The translations under genes and the position numbers were made by a program. A DNA stretch of 64,000 nt from Rhodobacterales bacterium (GTDB lineage Bacteria; Pseudomonadota; Alphaproteobacteria; Rhizobiales; Stappiaceae), in NCBI GenBank assembly GCA_008107755.1, contig VIRH01000058.1, positions 372,001 through 436,000 on the forward strand. Reading direction: 5' to 3'. Every line of letters starts with the position of its first letter. The stretch's first letter is position 1. Under the pieces are notes generated by a model. It was not told the DNA's origin and made no database searches. It saw nothing but the letters and a program-made list of their open reading frames with translations. Positions 26,510 through 38,160 of this stretch are shown piece after piece.

Positions 26510-28648
26510 TCAGTGCGCCATGATCGCCAGCAGTAGCAGAGCCACGATATTGGTGATCTTGATCATCGGGTTGACTGCGGGGCCTGCGGTGTCCTTGTAG
26601 GGGTCGCCGACCGTATCGCCCGTCACGGACGCCTTGTGCGCATCGCTGCCCTTTTGGTGGGTGACGCCGTCCTTGTCGGTAAACCCGTCCTCGAAGGATT
26701 TCTTGGCGTTGTCCCAGGCGCCTCCGCCCGCGGTCATGGAAATCGCGACGAACAGTCCCGTCACGATCACCCCGAGCAGCATCGCGCCAAGCGCGGCAAA
26801 GGCATCAGCGGGCGTTGCGACCGCCCAGACCACGAAGAACACCACGATCGGCGACAGGACCGGCAAGAGCGACGGCAGGATCATTTCCTTGATGGCCGCC
26901 CGCGTGAGCATGTCCACCGCCCGTCCGTAATCCGGACGTTCCGTGCCTTCCATGATGCCGGGCTTTTCCCGAAACTGCCTGCGGACCTCTTCGACCACGG
27001 CCCCGGCGGCGCGTCCGACTGCGGTCATGGAAATGCCGCCGAAGAGATACGGCAGCAGCCCGCCGAAAAGCAGTCCGGCAACGACATAGGGATTGGACAG
27101 CGAGAACAGCGTGCTGACGTCAATGCCGGCGAAGATGGAGCCTTCTTCCGCCGTGCTTGAGAAGTAGCGCAGATCCTCGGTATAGGCGGCGAACAGCACC
27201 AGAGCGCCGAGACCGGCGGATCCGATCGCGTATCCCTTGGTCACGGCTTTCGTGGTGTTTCCGACGGCATCCAGCGCATCGGTCGTGGTTCGAACTTCCG
27301 CCGGCAGATCGGCCATTTCCGCGATGCCGCCGGCATTGTCGGTCACCGGTCCGAAAGCGTCGAGGGCGACGACCATCCCGGCCAGCGCCAGCATGGTGGT
27401 CACCGCGATGGCAATGCCGAAGAGGCCGGCAAAGCTGTGGGTCACCAGAATACCGGCGATGATGATGATTGCCGGAAGCGCAGTTGCCTCGAGCGAGACA
27501 GCAAGCCCCTGAATGACGTTCGTGCCGTGGCCCGTGACGGAAGCCTGGGCGATCGACCTGACCGGGCGATACTCCGTACCGGTGTAATATTCGGTCACCC
27601 AGATGATGAGGCCGGTCACCACAAGACCGACGATCCCGCAGACGAAGAGATCGAAACCGGTGAAGACCAGGCCGGCGGGCGTGGTGAATTCGGTTCCGGC
27701 ACCCAGCCAGCCGAACACGATCACGGCAAGGGCGACCGCTGACAGCACCGCCGTCGCAATGAAGCCCTTGTAGAGAGCCCCCATGATCGAATTATTGGCG
27801 CCGAGCTTGACGAAGAACGTCCCCATGATGGACGTCACCACGCAGCTTGCACCGATCAGGAGCGGCAGCAGCATCAGCGAGATCGCCTCTGCACCCGTGA
27901 AGTAGATCGAGGAGAGAACCATGGTCGCGACGACGGTCACGGCATAGGTCTCGAAGAGGTCGGCAGCCATGCCGGCGCAGTCACCGACATTGTCGCCGAC
28001 GTTGTCGGCGATGGTCGCCGGGTTGCGCGGATCATCCTCCGGGATTCCCGCCTCGACCTTGCCAACCAGATCGCCGCCCACATCCGCACCCTTGGTAAAG
28101 ATGCCACCGCCCAGCCGGGCGAAAATGGAGATGAGCGAAGCACCGAAGCCGAGCGCGACGAGCGCGTCGATCACGGTACGGTCCGTCGGCTCGTATCCAA
28201 TGCCGGCCGTCAGAATGGTGAAATAGACCGCAACGCCCAGGAGCGCGAGCCCGGCAACCAAAAGGCCGGTGACGGCACCGGCCTTGAATGCAATTTCCAG
28301 CCCTGCCCCGAGGCTTTGGCTCGCCGCTTGCGCGGTGCGCACATTGGCACGGACCGAGACCATCATGCCGATATAACCGGCGGCGCCGGACAGCACCGCA
28401 CCGATCAGAAACCCGATCGCGGCCGGTCCGGACAACAGCAACCATGCAATAACAAAAACAACGGCCCCTACTGCGGCGATTGTTGTGTACTGCCGATTCA
28501 GATAGGCGCGGGCGCCTTCCTGAATTGCGCCGGCGATCTCCTGCATGCGGGCGTTGCCCGCGTCCGCCGCCATGACGGACTGGATCGCCCACGCGCCATA
28601 GGCAATGGACAAAAGGCCACAAATAATGATGACGACAAGCTCGGTCAT
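26510..28648 (-). CDS. hppA: Membrane-bound proton-translocating pyrophosphatase, K+-independent type
   Basis: 712 residues from the ATG at 28648 (GGGAGGAAG upstream). It couples pyrophosphate hydrolysis to proton export across the inner membrane. About 16 spans, with [23 protein letters not shown] and [13 protein letters not shown] binding Mg-pyrophosphate, and [24 protein letters not shown] near the end. [17 protein letters not shown] has Lys where K+-dependent enzymes carry Ala, which marks the K+-independent subfamily. It stands alone. Confidence 0.96.
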   Translation of the reverse strand: MTELVVIIICGLLSIAYGAWAIQSVMAADAGNARMQEIAGAIQEGARAYLNRQYTTIAAVGAVVFVIAWLLLSGPAAIGFLIGAVLSGAAGYIGMMVSVRANVRTAQAASQSLGAGLEIAFKAGAVTGLLVAGLALLGVAVYFTILTAGIGYEPTDRTVIDALVALGFGASLISIFARLGGGIFTKGADVGGDLVGKVEAGIPEDDPRNPATIADNVGDNVGDCAGMAADLFETYAVTVVATMVLSSIYFTGAEAISLMLLPLLIGASCVVTSIMGTFFVKLGANNSIMGALYKGFIATAVLSAVALAVIVFGWLGAGTEFTTPAGLVFTGFDLFVCGIVGLVVTGLIIWVTEYYTGTEYRPVRSIAQASVTGHGTNVIQGLAVSLEATALPAIIIIAGILVTHSFAGLFGIAIAVTTMLALAGMVVALDAFGPVTDNAGGIAEMADLPAEVRTTTDALDAVGNTTKAVTKGYAIGSAGLGALVLFAAYTEDLRYFSSTAEEGSIFAGIDVSTLFSLSNPYVVAGLLFGGLLPYLFGGISMTAVGRAAGAVVEEVRRQFREKPGIMEGTERPDYGRAVDMLTRAAIKEMILPSLLPVLSPIVVFFVVWAVATPADAFAALGAMLLGVIVTGLFVAISMTAGGGAWDNAKKSFEDGFTDKDGVTHQKGSDAHKASVTGDTVGDPYKDTAGPAVNPMIKITNIVALLLLAIMAH

Positions 28649-28866
28649 GCTTCCTCCCAAAGCTGCGGCGGGTCGATTTTGCTGTTTTTTTCCCCGCCAG
28701 ACTGGACCCCGCTGATATTCCTCAGCGTGATCCGCGCTCACGATAGCAGCAGATATGAGCGCTCCGTCAAGCTCTTACATCGTTTAATATCCAATTTCCG
28801 CTACGGCATTATTTGACGCACCGCAGTAGAAATGCTGCACCAACGAAGAGAAGTTCGGGACCGACT

Positions 28867-30090
28867 TTAAGCAGTTGTAAGCGTTTTCTTTTCCGCAACC
28901 GCAAGCCACACCAGCAGCCCAAGGCAGAGCAGAACGAACGGAAAGACCAGATAGTTGACCGTTTCCCAGCCGAACTGGTTGAGAAGGGCGCCGGAGGAAA
29001 AGGATGCCGCCGCGACAAAGCCGAAAACGAGGAAATCGTTGGCGGACTGGGCCATATTGCGTTCCTCGGGTCGGTAGGCATCCGCCAGCATGGCAGTCGC
29101 GCCAATGAAGCCGAAGTTCCATCCGACGCCCAGCAGGATCAGTGCGCTCCAGAAGTGCGCAAGGTCGATCCCCGTCAGGGCAACGATGGAACAGCCTGCA
29201 AGAAGCGCCAGCCCGATGGAGACGATCCGTTCCCTGCCGAAGCGCGCGATCAGGTTTCCGGTGAAGAAACTCGGACCGAACATCGCAAGAACGTGCCACT
29301 GGATGCCGAGTGCCGCATCGGTCTCCGACAGGCCACAGCCGATCATGGCGAGCGGCGTTGCCGTCATGACGAGGCTCATGAGCGCGTAGGAACAGATGCC
29401 GCAGGCGGCTGCAACAATGAAGCGCGGCTGCCGCATGATCTGGCGAAGCGGGCGTCCGCCGGCTTCGGCGTGACTGATGCGCGGCGGCCTTGGAATGCGA
29501 ATGAAGGCCAGCAGGAAAAAGGCGAAGAGAGCCAGCCCGGCCTGGGCCAGATACGTGCCCGCGAACAGGATCGGTTCAAACAGTTCCCTGGTCCAGATCA
29601 CCGTTTGCGGGCCGATGATGCCGGCCAGGACGCCACCCGCCAGCACCCAGGAGATTGCACGGGGTCGGAACGCGTTGCTGGCGGTATCTGCCGCCGCGAA
29701 GCGGTACTGCTGAACAAAGGCGCCGGTCATGCCGCCGATGCAAAGCGCAAGCGCGAATAGAGGGAAATTGTTCCTGAAGATAGCATAGGCCGCCAGCAGG
29801 CCCGAAAGAACGCTCAACGCGGACGCGCCCATGAACCCCGCCCGGCGGCCAAAGCGGTGCATGATGATGCCGGCAGGAATCGTGCCGAATGCGGTCCCCA
29901 GAACCATCGCGGAGACCGGCAGGGTCGCCAGCGACTTGTCGGCGCCGAGCATCATGTAGCCGATCAGCGGGCCGGTCGCGATGACAATGGATGCGGATGC
30001 GCCACCGACGGCCTGGGCAAGTGCAAGAAGCAGCGCATTGCGTCGTGCCAGACGATCGTCGACGAACGAATCCTTGAAAACAGCGGTCAT
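28867..30090 (-). CDS. Major facilitator superfamily transporter
   Basis: 407 residues from the ATG at 30090; an upstream extension would be arginine-rich and unlike protein. Twelve hydrophobic segments are readable. The MFS loop motif appears as IIMHRFGRRAGFMGAS after span 2 and NLIARFGRERIV in the second half. The cytoplasmic loop (RIPRPPRISHAEAG) divides the halves. It lies 149 bases downstream of thiL and may be read from that operon. Substrate unknown. Confidence 0.88.
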   Translation of the reverse strand: MTAVFKDSFVDDRLARRNALLLALAQAVGGASASIVIATGPLIGYMMLGADKSLATLPVSAMVLGTAFGTIPAGIIMHRFGRRAGFMGASALSVLSGLLAAYAIFRNNFPLFALALCIGGMTGAFVQQYRFAAADTASNAFRPRAISWVLAGGVLAGIIGPQTVIWTRELFEPILFAGTYLAQAGLALFAFFLLAFIRIPRPPRISHAEAGGRPLRQIMRQPRFIVAAACGICSYALMSLVMTATPLAMIGCGLSETDAALGIQWHVLAMFGPSFFTGNLIARFGRERIVSIGLALLAGCSIVALTGIDLAHFWSALILLGVGWNFGFIGATAMLADAYRPEERNMAQSANDFLVFGFVAAASFSSGALLNQFGWETVNYLVFPFVLLCLGLLVWLAVAEKKTLTTA

Positions 30091-30239
30091 TGCGGCACTT
30101 TCGAAAACGGCGGAAGGAGAGGTACTCCTCCTATCACGCTGCACCAACAGGGGAAAGACGCCAAAGAGTGTACTAGCGGTACACTGGCGGCAACCGCGGA
30201 GCTTTCGGATATCACGGGCACCGTTGGCGGGCCGGCCCC

Positions 30240-31235
30240 TCAAAAATGCCTGAAACCGCGCTTGGAAAGATCTACCGGCCGGCCATCATCAAGCAGCCGC
30301 ACACCGGGCTTACCCTCAACGATGGTTCCAATCTGCGAGACCGGACACCCGGCCGCTTCGGCTTGGCCTTTAAAGGCGGCGGCATTGTCCGGCGACACGG
30401 TCGCAAGGATTTCATAATCGTCGCCGCCATCAAGGCAGCGCAGGAATTCATCCGGCGCCGCTGTTCTCAGCCTCTCAAGGGAACCCGACAGAGGCACCTT
30501 TTCCATGTCGATGACGATTTCCACGTCTGAAGCCCCGGAAAGATGGCCGCTGTCGGCAAACAGACCGTCGGAGACATCCATGGCCGCGCTGGCGTATTGC
30601 AAAAGCACGGGCGCAAGCCGCGTCCGGGGCTGCGGCAGAAGATAGCGGCACAAAATGTGCTTTTCCTCGGCCTCACTGAGCCCGTGTGCCTCGCAGTAGC
30701 CCGAGTGCAATCGGGCCTGAAGCCCGGCGGCACCATCGCCGATGGTGCCGGTAACGAAGAGAAGATCACCCGGCCTTGCGCCGCAGCGGCGAACCGCCCC
30801 GCCCTCGTCCACTTCTCCGATTGCCGTAACCGAAATCTGAAGGGTTTCGCCGGATCGGATGGTATCGCCGCCGAGAAGATGGACATCATAGGCGGCCTGG
30901 TCGCCCGCGAGCCCCTTGCAGAACCGCTCAAGCCAGTCTGTATTCCAGTCCGACGGAAGCGCAAGCCCCAGAAGATAGCCGAGCGGGCGCGCGCCCTTGG
31001 ATGCAAGGTCCGACAGGTTGACCCGCAAGGCCTTGGCGGCCACGGCTTCCGGCGCATCCTGGGAAAAGAAATGGACGTCGGCCGCGAGCACGTCCTTGGT
31101 CAGGACCAGGTCCATACCGGCGCGTGGCGACAATACCGCCGCATCGTCGGTCAGGCCCAGGCTGCCGGGATCGGTTGCGAGCGGCGCGAAAAAGCGCCGG
31201 ATCAGATCAAACTCGCCTGGCCGGTCCTCCGCCAT
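30240..31235 (-). CDS. thiL: Thiamine-monophosphate kinase
   Basis: 331 residues. Phosphorylates thiamine monophosphate to the active diphosphate. Motifs: GLTDDAAVL and LVLTKDVLAADVHF with metal-binding aspartates, ALRVNLSDLASKGARP, GDTIRSG, and AMDVSDGLFADSGHL; the end GGDDYEILATV is typical. Two bases separate it from nusB, at the end of the riboflavin/NusB operon. Confidence 0.95.
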   Translation of the reverse strand: MAEDRPGEFDLIRRFFAPLATDPGSLGLTDDAAVLSPRAGMDLVLTKDVLAADVHFFSQDAPEAVAAKALRVNLSDLASKGARPLGYLLGLALPSDWNTDWLERFCKGLAGDQAAYDVHLLGGDTIRSGETLQISVTAIGEVDEGGAVRRCGARPGDLLFVTGTIGDGAAGLQARLHSGYCEAHGLSEAEEKHILCRYLLPQPRTRLAPVLLQYASAAMDVSDGLFADSGHLSGASDVEIVIDMEKVPLSGSLERLRTAAPDEFLRCLDGGDDYEILATVSPDNAAAFKGQAEAAGCPVSQIGTIVEGKPGVRLLDDGRPVDLSKRGFRHF

Positions 31236-31237
31236 GG

Positions 31238-31771
31238 TCAGAAAGTGCCGTCCGCCTCGTCGGCAGCCTTGCCCGCGTCGAATTCCGCATTGCGCAATTC
31301 ATGAGCCAGACGATCAAGCACACCATTTACGAGCCCCGGCTCGTCATCCTCGAAAAAGGCCTTGGCGACGTCGATATACTCGGAAATGATGACCTTCGCC
31401 GGAACATCCTTCCGGCGCAGCAGTTCATAGGAACCGGAGCGCAGGATTGCACGCAAAAGACTGTCGATGCGCTTCAGCGGCCAGTCTTCGGTCAGCGCCG
31501 TATGAATATAGGGATCCAGAAACTTCTGGTCCTGAACGACGCCGGCAACGATCTGCTTGAACCACTGCTCGTCGGCTTCGCGATACTGCGCGCCATCGAT
31601 TTCCTTGCCCAAACGGAACGCAGTAAATTCGCTGATGACGCTGGTCAGCGGTGCGCCACCAACGTCCATCTGGTAGAGGGCCTGAACCGCAGCAAGGCGG
31701 GCCACGCCGCGTTTGTTCGCCGGTCGCACAGTTTTCGCAGCCGGTTTTTCCGGGTCGGCCTTTCCGGTCAT
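31238..31771 (-). CDS. nusB: Transcription antitermination factor NusB
   Basis: 177 residues. All-helical rRNA antitermination protein that binds boxA with S10. Signatures: [17 protein letters not shown] at the start of the domain, [46 protein letters not shown] with the conserved Asn. A short basic N-terminal tail precedes it. It is five bases after ribH, as commonly arranged. Confidence 0.96.
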   Translation of the reverse strand: MTGKADPEKPAAKTVRPANKRGVARLAAVQALYQMDVGGAPLTSVISEFTAFRLGKEIDGAQYREADEQWFKQIVAGVVQDQKFLDPYIHTALTEDWPLKRIDSLLRAILRSGSYELLRRKDVPAKVIISEYIDVAKAFFEDDEPGLVNGVLDRLAHELRNAEFDAGKAADEADGTF

Positions 31772-31776
31772 TGGTC

Positions 31777-32226
31777 TTATACTCCGAGGCGTTCGCGCAG
31801 GGCGATCATGTCGAGGGCCGCCTTGGCCGCCGCGCCGCCCTTGTCCTTGTCATCCACCTTCGCACGGGCCCATGCCTGTTCGCCGTTTTCCACCGTCAGG
31901 ATAGCATTTCCGACAGCAAGATCCGCGTCGACGATCAGGTCCATGATCACGCGGTTCGATTCATTGGCAACGATATCGTAATGCGTGGTTTCGCCGCGGA
32001 TCACGACGCCCAGCAGAACGAAGCCATCATAGAATACGCCATCGCCTTCCATCGCGGTCAACGCCATGGAAAGCGCGGCCGGAATCTCCAGAACGCCAGG
32101 CACGGCGATCCTGTCATAGCTTGCACCGGCTGCTTCGAGCGTCTTGATCGCTCCCTCGGCAAGGGCATCGGCCAGATCCTCATAGAAACGGGCTTCGATG
32201 ATCAGAAGTTTCGGTGCTGCGCTCAT
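31777..32226 (-). CDS. ribH: 6,7-dimethyl-8-ribityllumazine synthase
   Basis: 149 residues. Penultimate riboflavin step. Recognised from [28 protein letters not shown] and [19 protein letters not shown], which contains the catalytic His. The usual C-terminal AWARA and [12 protein letters not shown] are present. 155 bases separate it from ribE; I see no second riboswitch there. Confidence 0.96.
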   Translation of the reverse strand: MSAAPKLLIIEARFYEDLADALAEGAIKTLEAAGASYDRIAVPGVLEIPAALSMALTAMEGDGVFYDGFVLLGVVIRGETTHYDIVANESNRVIMDLIVDADLAVGNAILTVENGEQAWARAKVDDKDKGGAAAKAALDMIALRERLGV

Positions 32227-32381
32227 GGCATTTTCTTTCCGTGTGGGGCCGCGACAGGAACCATGTCTGCCCCGGTTTGTCCAGTCTCAATCGTAATGGG
32301 CCACGGCAACCGGAACCGGAAGATCGGAACCGGTGGCAACGGCCGCAATGGTCAATTCGTTTCTCGAAGGTGTCGCCGTCC

Positions 32382-32993
32382 CTACCCGGTCTTTGCAAAT
32401 TCCGCAAGACGCGCAGCGTATCGGGCCATCATGTCCACTTCCAGATTGATCTTGTCGCCCACCTGGCGCTCTGACCAGGTCGTGACCTCAAGCGTATGGG
32501 GGATCAGGAAGACCGAAAAGAGATTGCCATCCACCTCGTTGACCGTCAGGGACGTTCCGTCCAGCGCGACGGAGCCCTTGCGTGCGATGAAGGGCGCGAA
32601 TTCATCCGAAGCCTCGAACTGGAAATAGACCGAATCCGGATGATCCTCGCGCTTGACCACGGTCGCGACGCCATCGACATGTCCGAGGACCAGATGCCCG
32701 CCGAGTTCGGCGCCCATGGTCAACGAGCGCTCCAGATTTATCTTCTGACCGGCCTGCCAGTCCGCCACGGTGGTCAGTGCCAGCGTTTCAGCCGCCGATT
32801 CAATGTCGAACCAGTTGCCGTTGGAGCTGTTCGCCTTGTCCGTCACCGTATGACAGACCCCGCCGCAGGATATGGAAGCGCCGATGTCGAAGGTGTCGGT
32901 ATCGTAGACGGTGCGAATGCGCGAGCGCTTGCCCGCCGGAATATCCTCGATCGTCAGGATTTCGCCAAGGTCGGTCACAATACCGGTAAACAT
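32382..32993 (-). CDS. ribE: Riboflavin synthase alpha subunit
   Basis: 203 residues from MFTGIVTDLGEI at 32993, one base after ribD. Two tandem lumazine-binding barrels: the first with SISCGGVCHTVTD, the second with FIARKGSVALDGTSLTVNEV. Dismutates two lumazines to riboflavin and pyrimidine. An upstream in-frame extension lies inside ribD and was discarded. Confidence 0.96.
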   Translation of the reverse strand: MFTGIVTDLGEILTIEDIPAGKRSRIRTVYDTDTFDIGASISCGGVCHTVTDKANSSNGNWFDIESAAETLALTTVADWQAGQKINLERSLTMGAELGGHLVLGHVDGVATVVKREDHPDSVYFQFEASDEFAPFIARKGSVALDGTSLTVNEVDGNLFSVFLIPHTLEVTTWSERQVGDKINLEVDMMARYAARLAEFAKTG

Positions 32994-32994
32994 G

Positions 32995-34119
32995 TCAGGC
33001 TCCGCGGCGTCTGAGAAAAACATAGGCGTCAGACCCGAAGTATCCGGCCTCGACACGCTCGAATTTGGGATCTATCAGCACATCTGCAAGGGCAAGATCG
33101 TGCAGGGCAGGCACGCCGTCCTTACCGATGACGATGTCGCCCGTCACGACGCACAGGTCATCGACAAGATCCGCGGCCAGAAAGGAGGACGCCATGCGTG
33201 AGCCACCCTCCAGCATCAGCCGCGTGACACCGCGGGTCGCAAGGGCGCTCAGGATGACTGCCGGTCGGATGACGTCGACATCGACGGGTACCCGGATCAC
33301 ATTGACGCCGGCAGCGACAAGGGCGTCGATCTTGTCCGGATCGGCATCATTGCCGCAGATCAGCCAGACCGGGACGTCCGGACAGGTCTGCACGAGCTTG
33401 GAGTTCAGCGCCAGCCGTGCGCGCCGATCGATAATCACGCGCACGGGCGACCGGTCCGCAAGGCCGGGAAGTCTGCAGGTGAGCTGCGGATCATCGGCAA
33501 GCGCCGTTCCCGAGCCGACCAGGATGGCATCGTATTCAGCGCGGTAGCCGTGGACCTTGCGCATGGAGAGCGGTCCAGAAATCCTGATCTGCCCCTCGCC
33601 GGCCCGGCCGATAAACCCATCCCGTGAGACAGCTATCTTCATGAAGACCTGAGGGCGCTGCTTCAACTGTCTGAGGGTGAAGCCGCGATAGAGCGTCTGC
33701 ATTGCCGCCTCACGGACACCGGCCACGACCTCAATGCCCGCGTCCTGGAGCATCTTCACGCCGCGTCCGGCGACGCGGGGGTTGGGATCCAGCATGCCGA
33801 CGACAACCCGCCTGACGCCGGCCTCGATCAGCGCCAGCGAACACGGCGGCGTACGCCCGTAGTGTGAGCAAGGCTCCAGGGTGACGTAACAGGTCGCGCC
33901 GCGGGCCTGTTCGCCTGCCTGTCGAAGTGCGTTGACTTCCGCATGCGCCATGCCCGGACGAGACGTAACACCCCGACCGACGAGCACCGGGCCACCCTCC
34001 TCCTCCCGCACGATCAATGCCGCGACGGATGGATTCGGCCACACACACCCGAGACCGCGCCGGGCGAGGCGTTCGGCGGCCGCCATGAAACGCAAATCAA
34101 TGTTGGAAACGGATGACAT
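32995..34119 (-). CDS. ribD: Bifunctional pyrimidine deaminase/reductase RibD
   Basis: 374 residues. The N-terminal deaminase has HAEVNAL and PCSHYGRTPPC (zinc ligands); the C-terminal reductase starts near RPQVFMKIAVSRDGFIG and includes LMLEGGSRMASSFL. The ATG at 34119 was chosen. A TTG eight codons earlier would overlap the nrdR stop by four bases and is the alternative. It follows nrdR by 20 bases and leads the riboflavin genes. Confidence 0.94.
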   Translation of the reverse strand: MSSVSNIDLRFMAAAERLARRGLGCVWPNPSVAALIVREEEGGPVLVGRGVTSRPGMAHAEVNALRQAGEQARGATCYVTLEPCSHYGRTPPCSLALIEAGVRRVVVGMLDPNPRVAGRGVKMLQDAGIEVVAGVREAAMQTLYRGFTLRQLKQRPQVFMKIAVSRDGFIGRAGEGQIRISGPLSMRKVHGYRAEYDAILVGSGTALADDPQLTCRLPGLADRSPVRVIIDRRARLALNSKLVQTCPDVPVWLICGNDADPDKIDALVAAGVNVIRVPVDVDVIRPAVILSALATRGVTRLMLEGGSRMASSFLAADLVDDLCVVTGDIVIGKDGVPALHDLALADVLIDPKFERVEAGYFGSDAYVFLRRRGA

Positions 34120-34139
34120 CAAGGACCTGCGGGAAAGGC

Positions 34140-34616
34140 TCAATCGTCCTTCAGAAGTTGCTTTTCTGAATCGCTGAGTTCGTCGAGAAGCGCTTCGAAA
34201 TCCTTGGCTTCTCGGAAATTCTTGTAAACGGAGGCAAAGCGCACATAGGCCACATCATCGATGCCCTTGAGGCCCTCCATGACATGATTGCCGATGGTCT
34301 CGGCAGTGATTTCGCTTTCGCCGGAGCTTTCAAGCTGGCGCACGATGCCGCTGACCATGCGTTCGATCTTCTCCGGGTCGACCGGCCGCTTGCGTACGGC
34401 GATCTGGACGGAGCGCATCAGTTTTTCCCGATCGAACGGGACGCGCCGACTGGAGCGCTTCAGGACCATCAATTCGCGAAGCTGAACGCGCTCGAATGTC
34501 GTGAAACGACCGCCGCAGGTGTTGCAGATCCTGCGGCGGCGAATGGCTGTATTGTCCTCGGTTGGGCGAGAGTCCTTGACCTGGGTCTCATCGCCGCCGC
34601 AAAACGGACATCTCAT
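34140..34616 (-). CDS. nrdR: Transcriptional repressor NrdR
   Basis: 158 residues. N-terminal zinc ribbon MRCPFCGG…[13 protein letters not shown] with four cysteines, then an ATP-cone starting [20 protein letters not shown]. It senses (d)ATP and represses ribonucleotide reductase genes. It lies between glyA and ribD, 29 bases after glyA. Confidence 0.97.
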   Translation of the reverse strand: MRCPFCGGDETQVKDSRPTEDNTAIRRRRICNTCGGRFTTFERVQLRELMVLKRSSRRVPFDREKLMRSVQIAVRKRPVDPEKIERMVSGIVRQLESSGESEITAETIGNHVMEGLKGIDDVAYVRFASVYKNFREAKDFEALLDELSDSEKQLLKDD

Positions 34617-34645
34617 ATGGCATTGCTCCTGACCGAGCCGGCTTA

Positions 34646-35956
<1,311 letters not shown>

Positions 35957-36192
35957 GGCACCATCCTTGTTTCATTCGCTGATTGGCTGCCGCCGGCGGG
36001 TTTGCGCATTCCTGCGCGGTTCGCTGCCGTCCGGCATGTGGCGTGGAATTAACACAGCCCCCGGGAAGAACCAAGGGCTATAGCGACCCGGCTGCATTGG
36101 AAAACGACACCAATGTTCCACAAAATCACTTTTGCATGGAAAATGCTTCCGGACAGCCTTTCAGACAAGGCTCAGCCCCTGAAAACGGGTCG

Positions 36193-36420
36193 TCAGTAAA
36201 GGGTGGGGTCTCCCCGATCCGCACGCGCGGCCGCTTCCTGTTCCAGCCGGCGCTGCAGCTTGCGAACAGCAATTCGCTTGAGATCTGCCTGGGAGGCGGA
36301 AACCGGACCAAAGGTCGACACCTCGACGCCGGTCGCCGCATCAATGGCAGTGACCTTCACCTGCTGTCCGACAGCCCGAAATTCCAGATAGACTTCGCCC
36401 GGCCGCGGATCGCGACTCAT
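36193..36420 (-). CDS. Small conserved protein, DUF6898-like (75 aa)
   Basis: Starts at 36420 with AAGGAG eight bases upstream. PRPGEVYLEFRAVGQQVKVTAIDAATGVEVSTFGP followed by LKRIAVRKLQRRL matches my recollection of a small alphaproteobacterial family (DUF6898). Function unknown. It lies between glyA and ldtP on the same strand, but the ldtP terminator upstream separates it from that gene. Confidence 0.72.
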   Translation of the reverse strand: MSRDPRPGEVYLEFRAVGQQVKVTAIDAATGVEVSTFGPVSASQADLKRIAVRKLQRRLEQEAAARADRGDPTLY

Positions 36421-36459
36421 CCCGATGCTCCTTGTGCGGAAACGGGTACCAGAAGACAC

Positions 36460-36490
36460 GAAACGCCGGCCTTAGCAAGACCGGCGTTTC
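36460..36490 (-). terminator. Intrinsic terminator after ldtP
   Basis: GAAACGCCGG (36460-36469) pairs with CCGGCGTTTC (36481-36490), and an inner CTT/AAG pair shortens the loop. It lies 33 bases after the ldtP stop on the minus strand, with a U-rich tail of moderate quality. Confidence 0.7.
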
Positions 36491-36522
36491 AGCATTCGAT
36501 CAGATCTGACTGGCGCAGAGTA

Positions 36523-37743
36523 TCAGAGACGTGCCTGCGCGCCCGTGCCGTAAAGATCGTCACGGTCGTAGATGTCGTCCCGGAAATGCACCACGCCATC
36601 GGCATTGGCCCAGGCGGTTACATAGGTGAAATAGACCGGAATGGAGCTTTTCAGCTTCACGTCTTCACGCTCTCCGGTCCGGATCACGCCATCGACGCGG
36701 CTGCGGTCCCAGTCCGGGGTGGTGGACTGGAGAAGCCAGGTCACAAGTTCGCGAACGTTCTGAACACGCACGCAGCCCGACGAATGGAAGCGGTTGGCTT
36801 CGCCGAACAGGGTCTTGGACGGCGTGTCGTGCATATAGACCTGGTGCTTGTTGTGGAAATTGATGCGCACGGAGCCGAGCGAGTTTTCCGCACCGGGATC
36901 CTGCGTGAAGCGATACTGCGTCGCCTCGTCCGTATTCCAGTCGATCTGCTGCCAGGACATTTCGTTTCCGCTCCAGTCGAAGATGCGGATGTTGTTCCGG
37001 GAGAGATATTCCGGATCTTCCTTCATCTTCGGGATCAGGTCCTTGCGGATGATGGAAACCGGCACGGTCCAGTACGGATTGAAGTTCAGCTCATAGATCT
37101 TGCTGTTCAGAATCGGCGTCTGACGGTCGATCTTGCCGACGACAGCCGTGTGGCGAGACCGCACGCGTCCGTTCTCGACAGCCTCGATCTCGGCAGCGGG
37201 AATGTTGACCATCACGTAGCGATCACCCAGGAAACCGGACATGGAGCGCATGCGGATCAGGTTCGTCTCAAGCTGACGAAGACGCACGTCGGCCGGAATG
37301 TTCAGCGCGACGACAGTGCTCTCGCCCATCACCCCGTCCGGGATCAGGCCATGACGGAGCTGGAAGCGGCGAAGCCCAGCGTCGACGTAGGAATCGAAGG
37401 TATCGGAAAGGCCAGCCTGCTGCTCAAGATCGCCCGAGGCGATGAGACGGCGGCGCAGTTCAACGACGCGCGGATCCTTGGCGCCGATGTGCAGGGATTT
37501 TCCACCTGCGGTCACGGTGCCCCAGCCTCCGGCCTGAACGATGCGCTGGTAGCGTTCGATGGACATGGAAATGTAGTCGGCGGTCTCCGGCGACAGCGTC
37601 GGCGCGGAGGACTTCACCTCCTTGATGCGATCGGTCGCAATGTCGAAATTATCTGCCCACTCGACCTGCTGCGACTGCGCATGAGCAGGGGTGCCGGCGA
37701 ACAGCGGCAGAAGAAGTCCAAGTGTGCACAAGCTCTTGAGCAT
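36523..37743 (-). CDS. ldtP: Periplasmic L,D-transpeptidase (YkuD) with peptidoglycan-binding domain, LdtP-like
   Basis: 406 residues from the ATG at 37743: MLKSLCTLGLLLPLFAGTPAHA is a clear signal peptide cleaved before QSQQ. A peptidoglycan-binding-1-like domain spans about residues 100-190 (RLIASGDLEQQAG, LRRFQLRHGLIPDGVMGEST). The YkuD catalytic region shows VYMHDTPSKTLF and HSSGCVRVQNV with the nucleophile Cys. It makes 3-3 cross-links in peptidoglycan. The MarR-type LdtR gene is immediately upstream on the same strand; in Liberibacter and Sinorhizobium that regulator controls this gene. A longer N-terminal frame was rejected because it lacks a signal sequence at its start. Confidence 0.9.
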   Translation of the reverse strand: MLKSLCTLGLLLPLFAGTPAHAQSQQVEWADNFDIATDRIKEVKSSAPTLSPETADYISMSIERYQRIVQAGGWGTVTAGGKSLHIGAKDPRVVELRRRLIASGDLEQQAGLSDTFDSYVDAGLRRFQLRHGLIPDGVMGESTVVALNIPADVRLRQLETNLIRMRSMSGFLGDRYVMVNIPAAEIEAVENGRVRSRHTAVVGKIDRQTPILNSKIYELNFNPYWTVPVSIIRKDLIPKMKEDPEYLSRNNIRIFDWSGNEMSWQQIDWNTDEATQYRFTQDPGAENSLGSVRINFHNKHQVYMHDTPSKTLFGEANRFHSSGCVRVQNVRELVTWLLQSTTPDWDRSRVDGVIRTGEREDVKLKSSIPVYFTYVTAWANADGVVHFRDDIYDRDDLYGTGAQARL

Positions 37744-38160
37744 ATGTCCCCGTGCCTTTTTCAGGTGGGTGGTCTTGCCGACCGGTCCGGATAATAGGTG
37801 CATTGCCGACCCCGTATTCCAGCGTCTCACGCGTTGATTTTTTTCATGTGTCAAAGCGCGGCCGGTAGTAATGGTGCCGCACAGTTCATCCAGATCCGAC
37901 TCGTAACGGATGGGAGTTAACAAATCGCTTGATTTTTTAACCATCAGAACTCTGGAGGTGCGCAAATAGCCACTCCAATGTGACCACATCATGTCATGTA
38001 CGGCGCGATTCCGCGCGGTATTGCGCTGCAAACCTGCTGCCGTGTCTTTTGCGCGACACACATGGGGCACGATTTCGTGAATTCGCTGAAATTGCTTCAA
38101 AAATGGAGAAGGCACCGTCCTTGCGAGACGGTGCCTTTGTCATCCGAATCTCCGAAAAAA
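37744..38160. promoter_or_regulatory. 417-base gap between ldtR and ldtP: ldtP promoter region and ldtR terminator
   Basis: The right end carries the ldtR terminator (38109-38137). The left part should hold the ldtP promoter. On the minus strand TTGACA occurs at 37854-37849, but no good -10 follows at 17 bases. Interrupted symmetry TTGA…TCAA (37834-37854) flanked by GCG/GCGC could be a regulator site. No gene seen. Confidence 0.4.
38109..38137 (-). terminator. Intrinsic terminator after ldtR
   Basis: AAGGCACCGTC (38109-38119) and GACGGTGCCTT (38127-38137), 11-bp stem, 7-base loop. On the minus strand CTCCATTTTTGAA follows, giving a delayed U-tract. Confidence 0.75.

Noticed and set aside
32227..32381. 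Possible FMN riboswitch between ribE and ribH
   Set aside because: I could not find the conserved stem-junction bases expected of an FMN riboswitch; the gap looks unstructured.
34120..34143. TTG start for ribD overlapping the nrdR stop
   Set aside because: The ATG at 34119 matches the expected N-terminus; TTG overlap is noted only as an alternative.
35957..36192. Possible glycine riboswitch or small RNA upstream of glyA
   Set aside because: No tandem glycine-aptamer pattern is visible; only ordinary promoter-length sequence.
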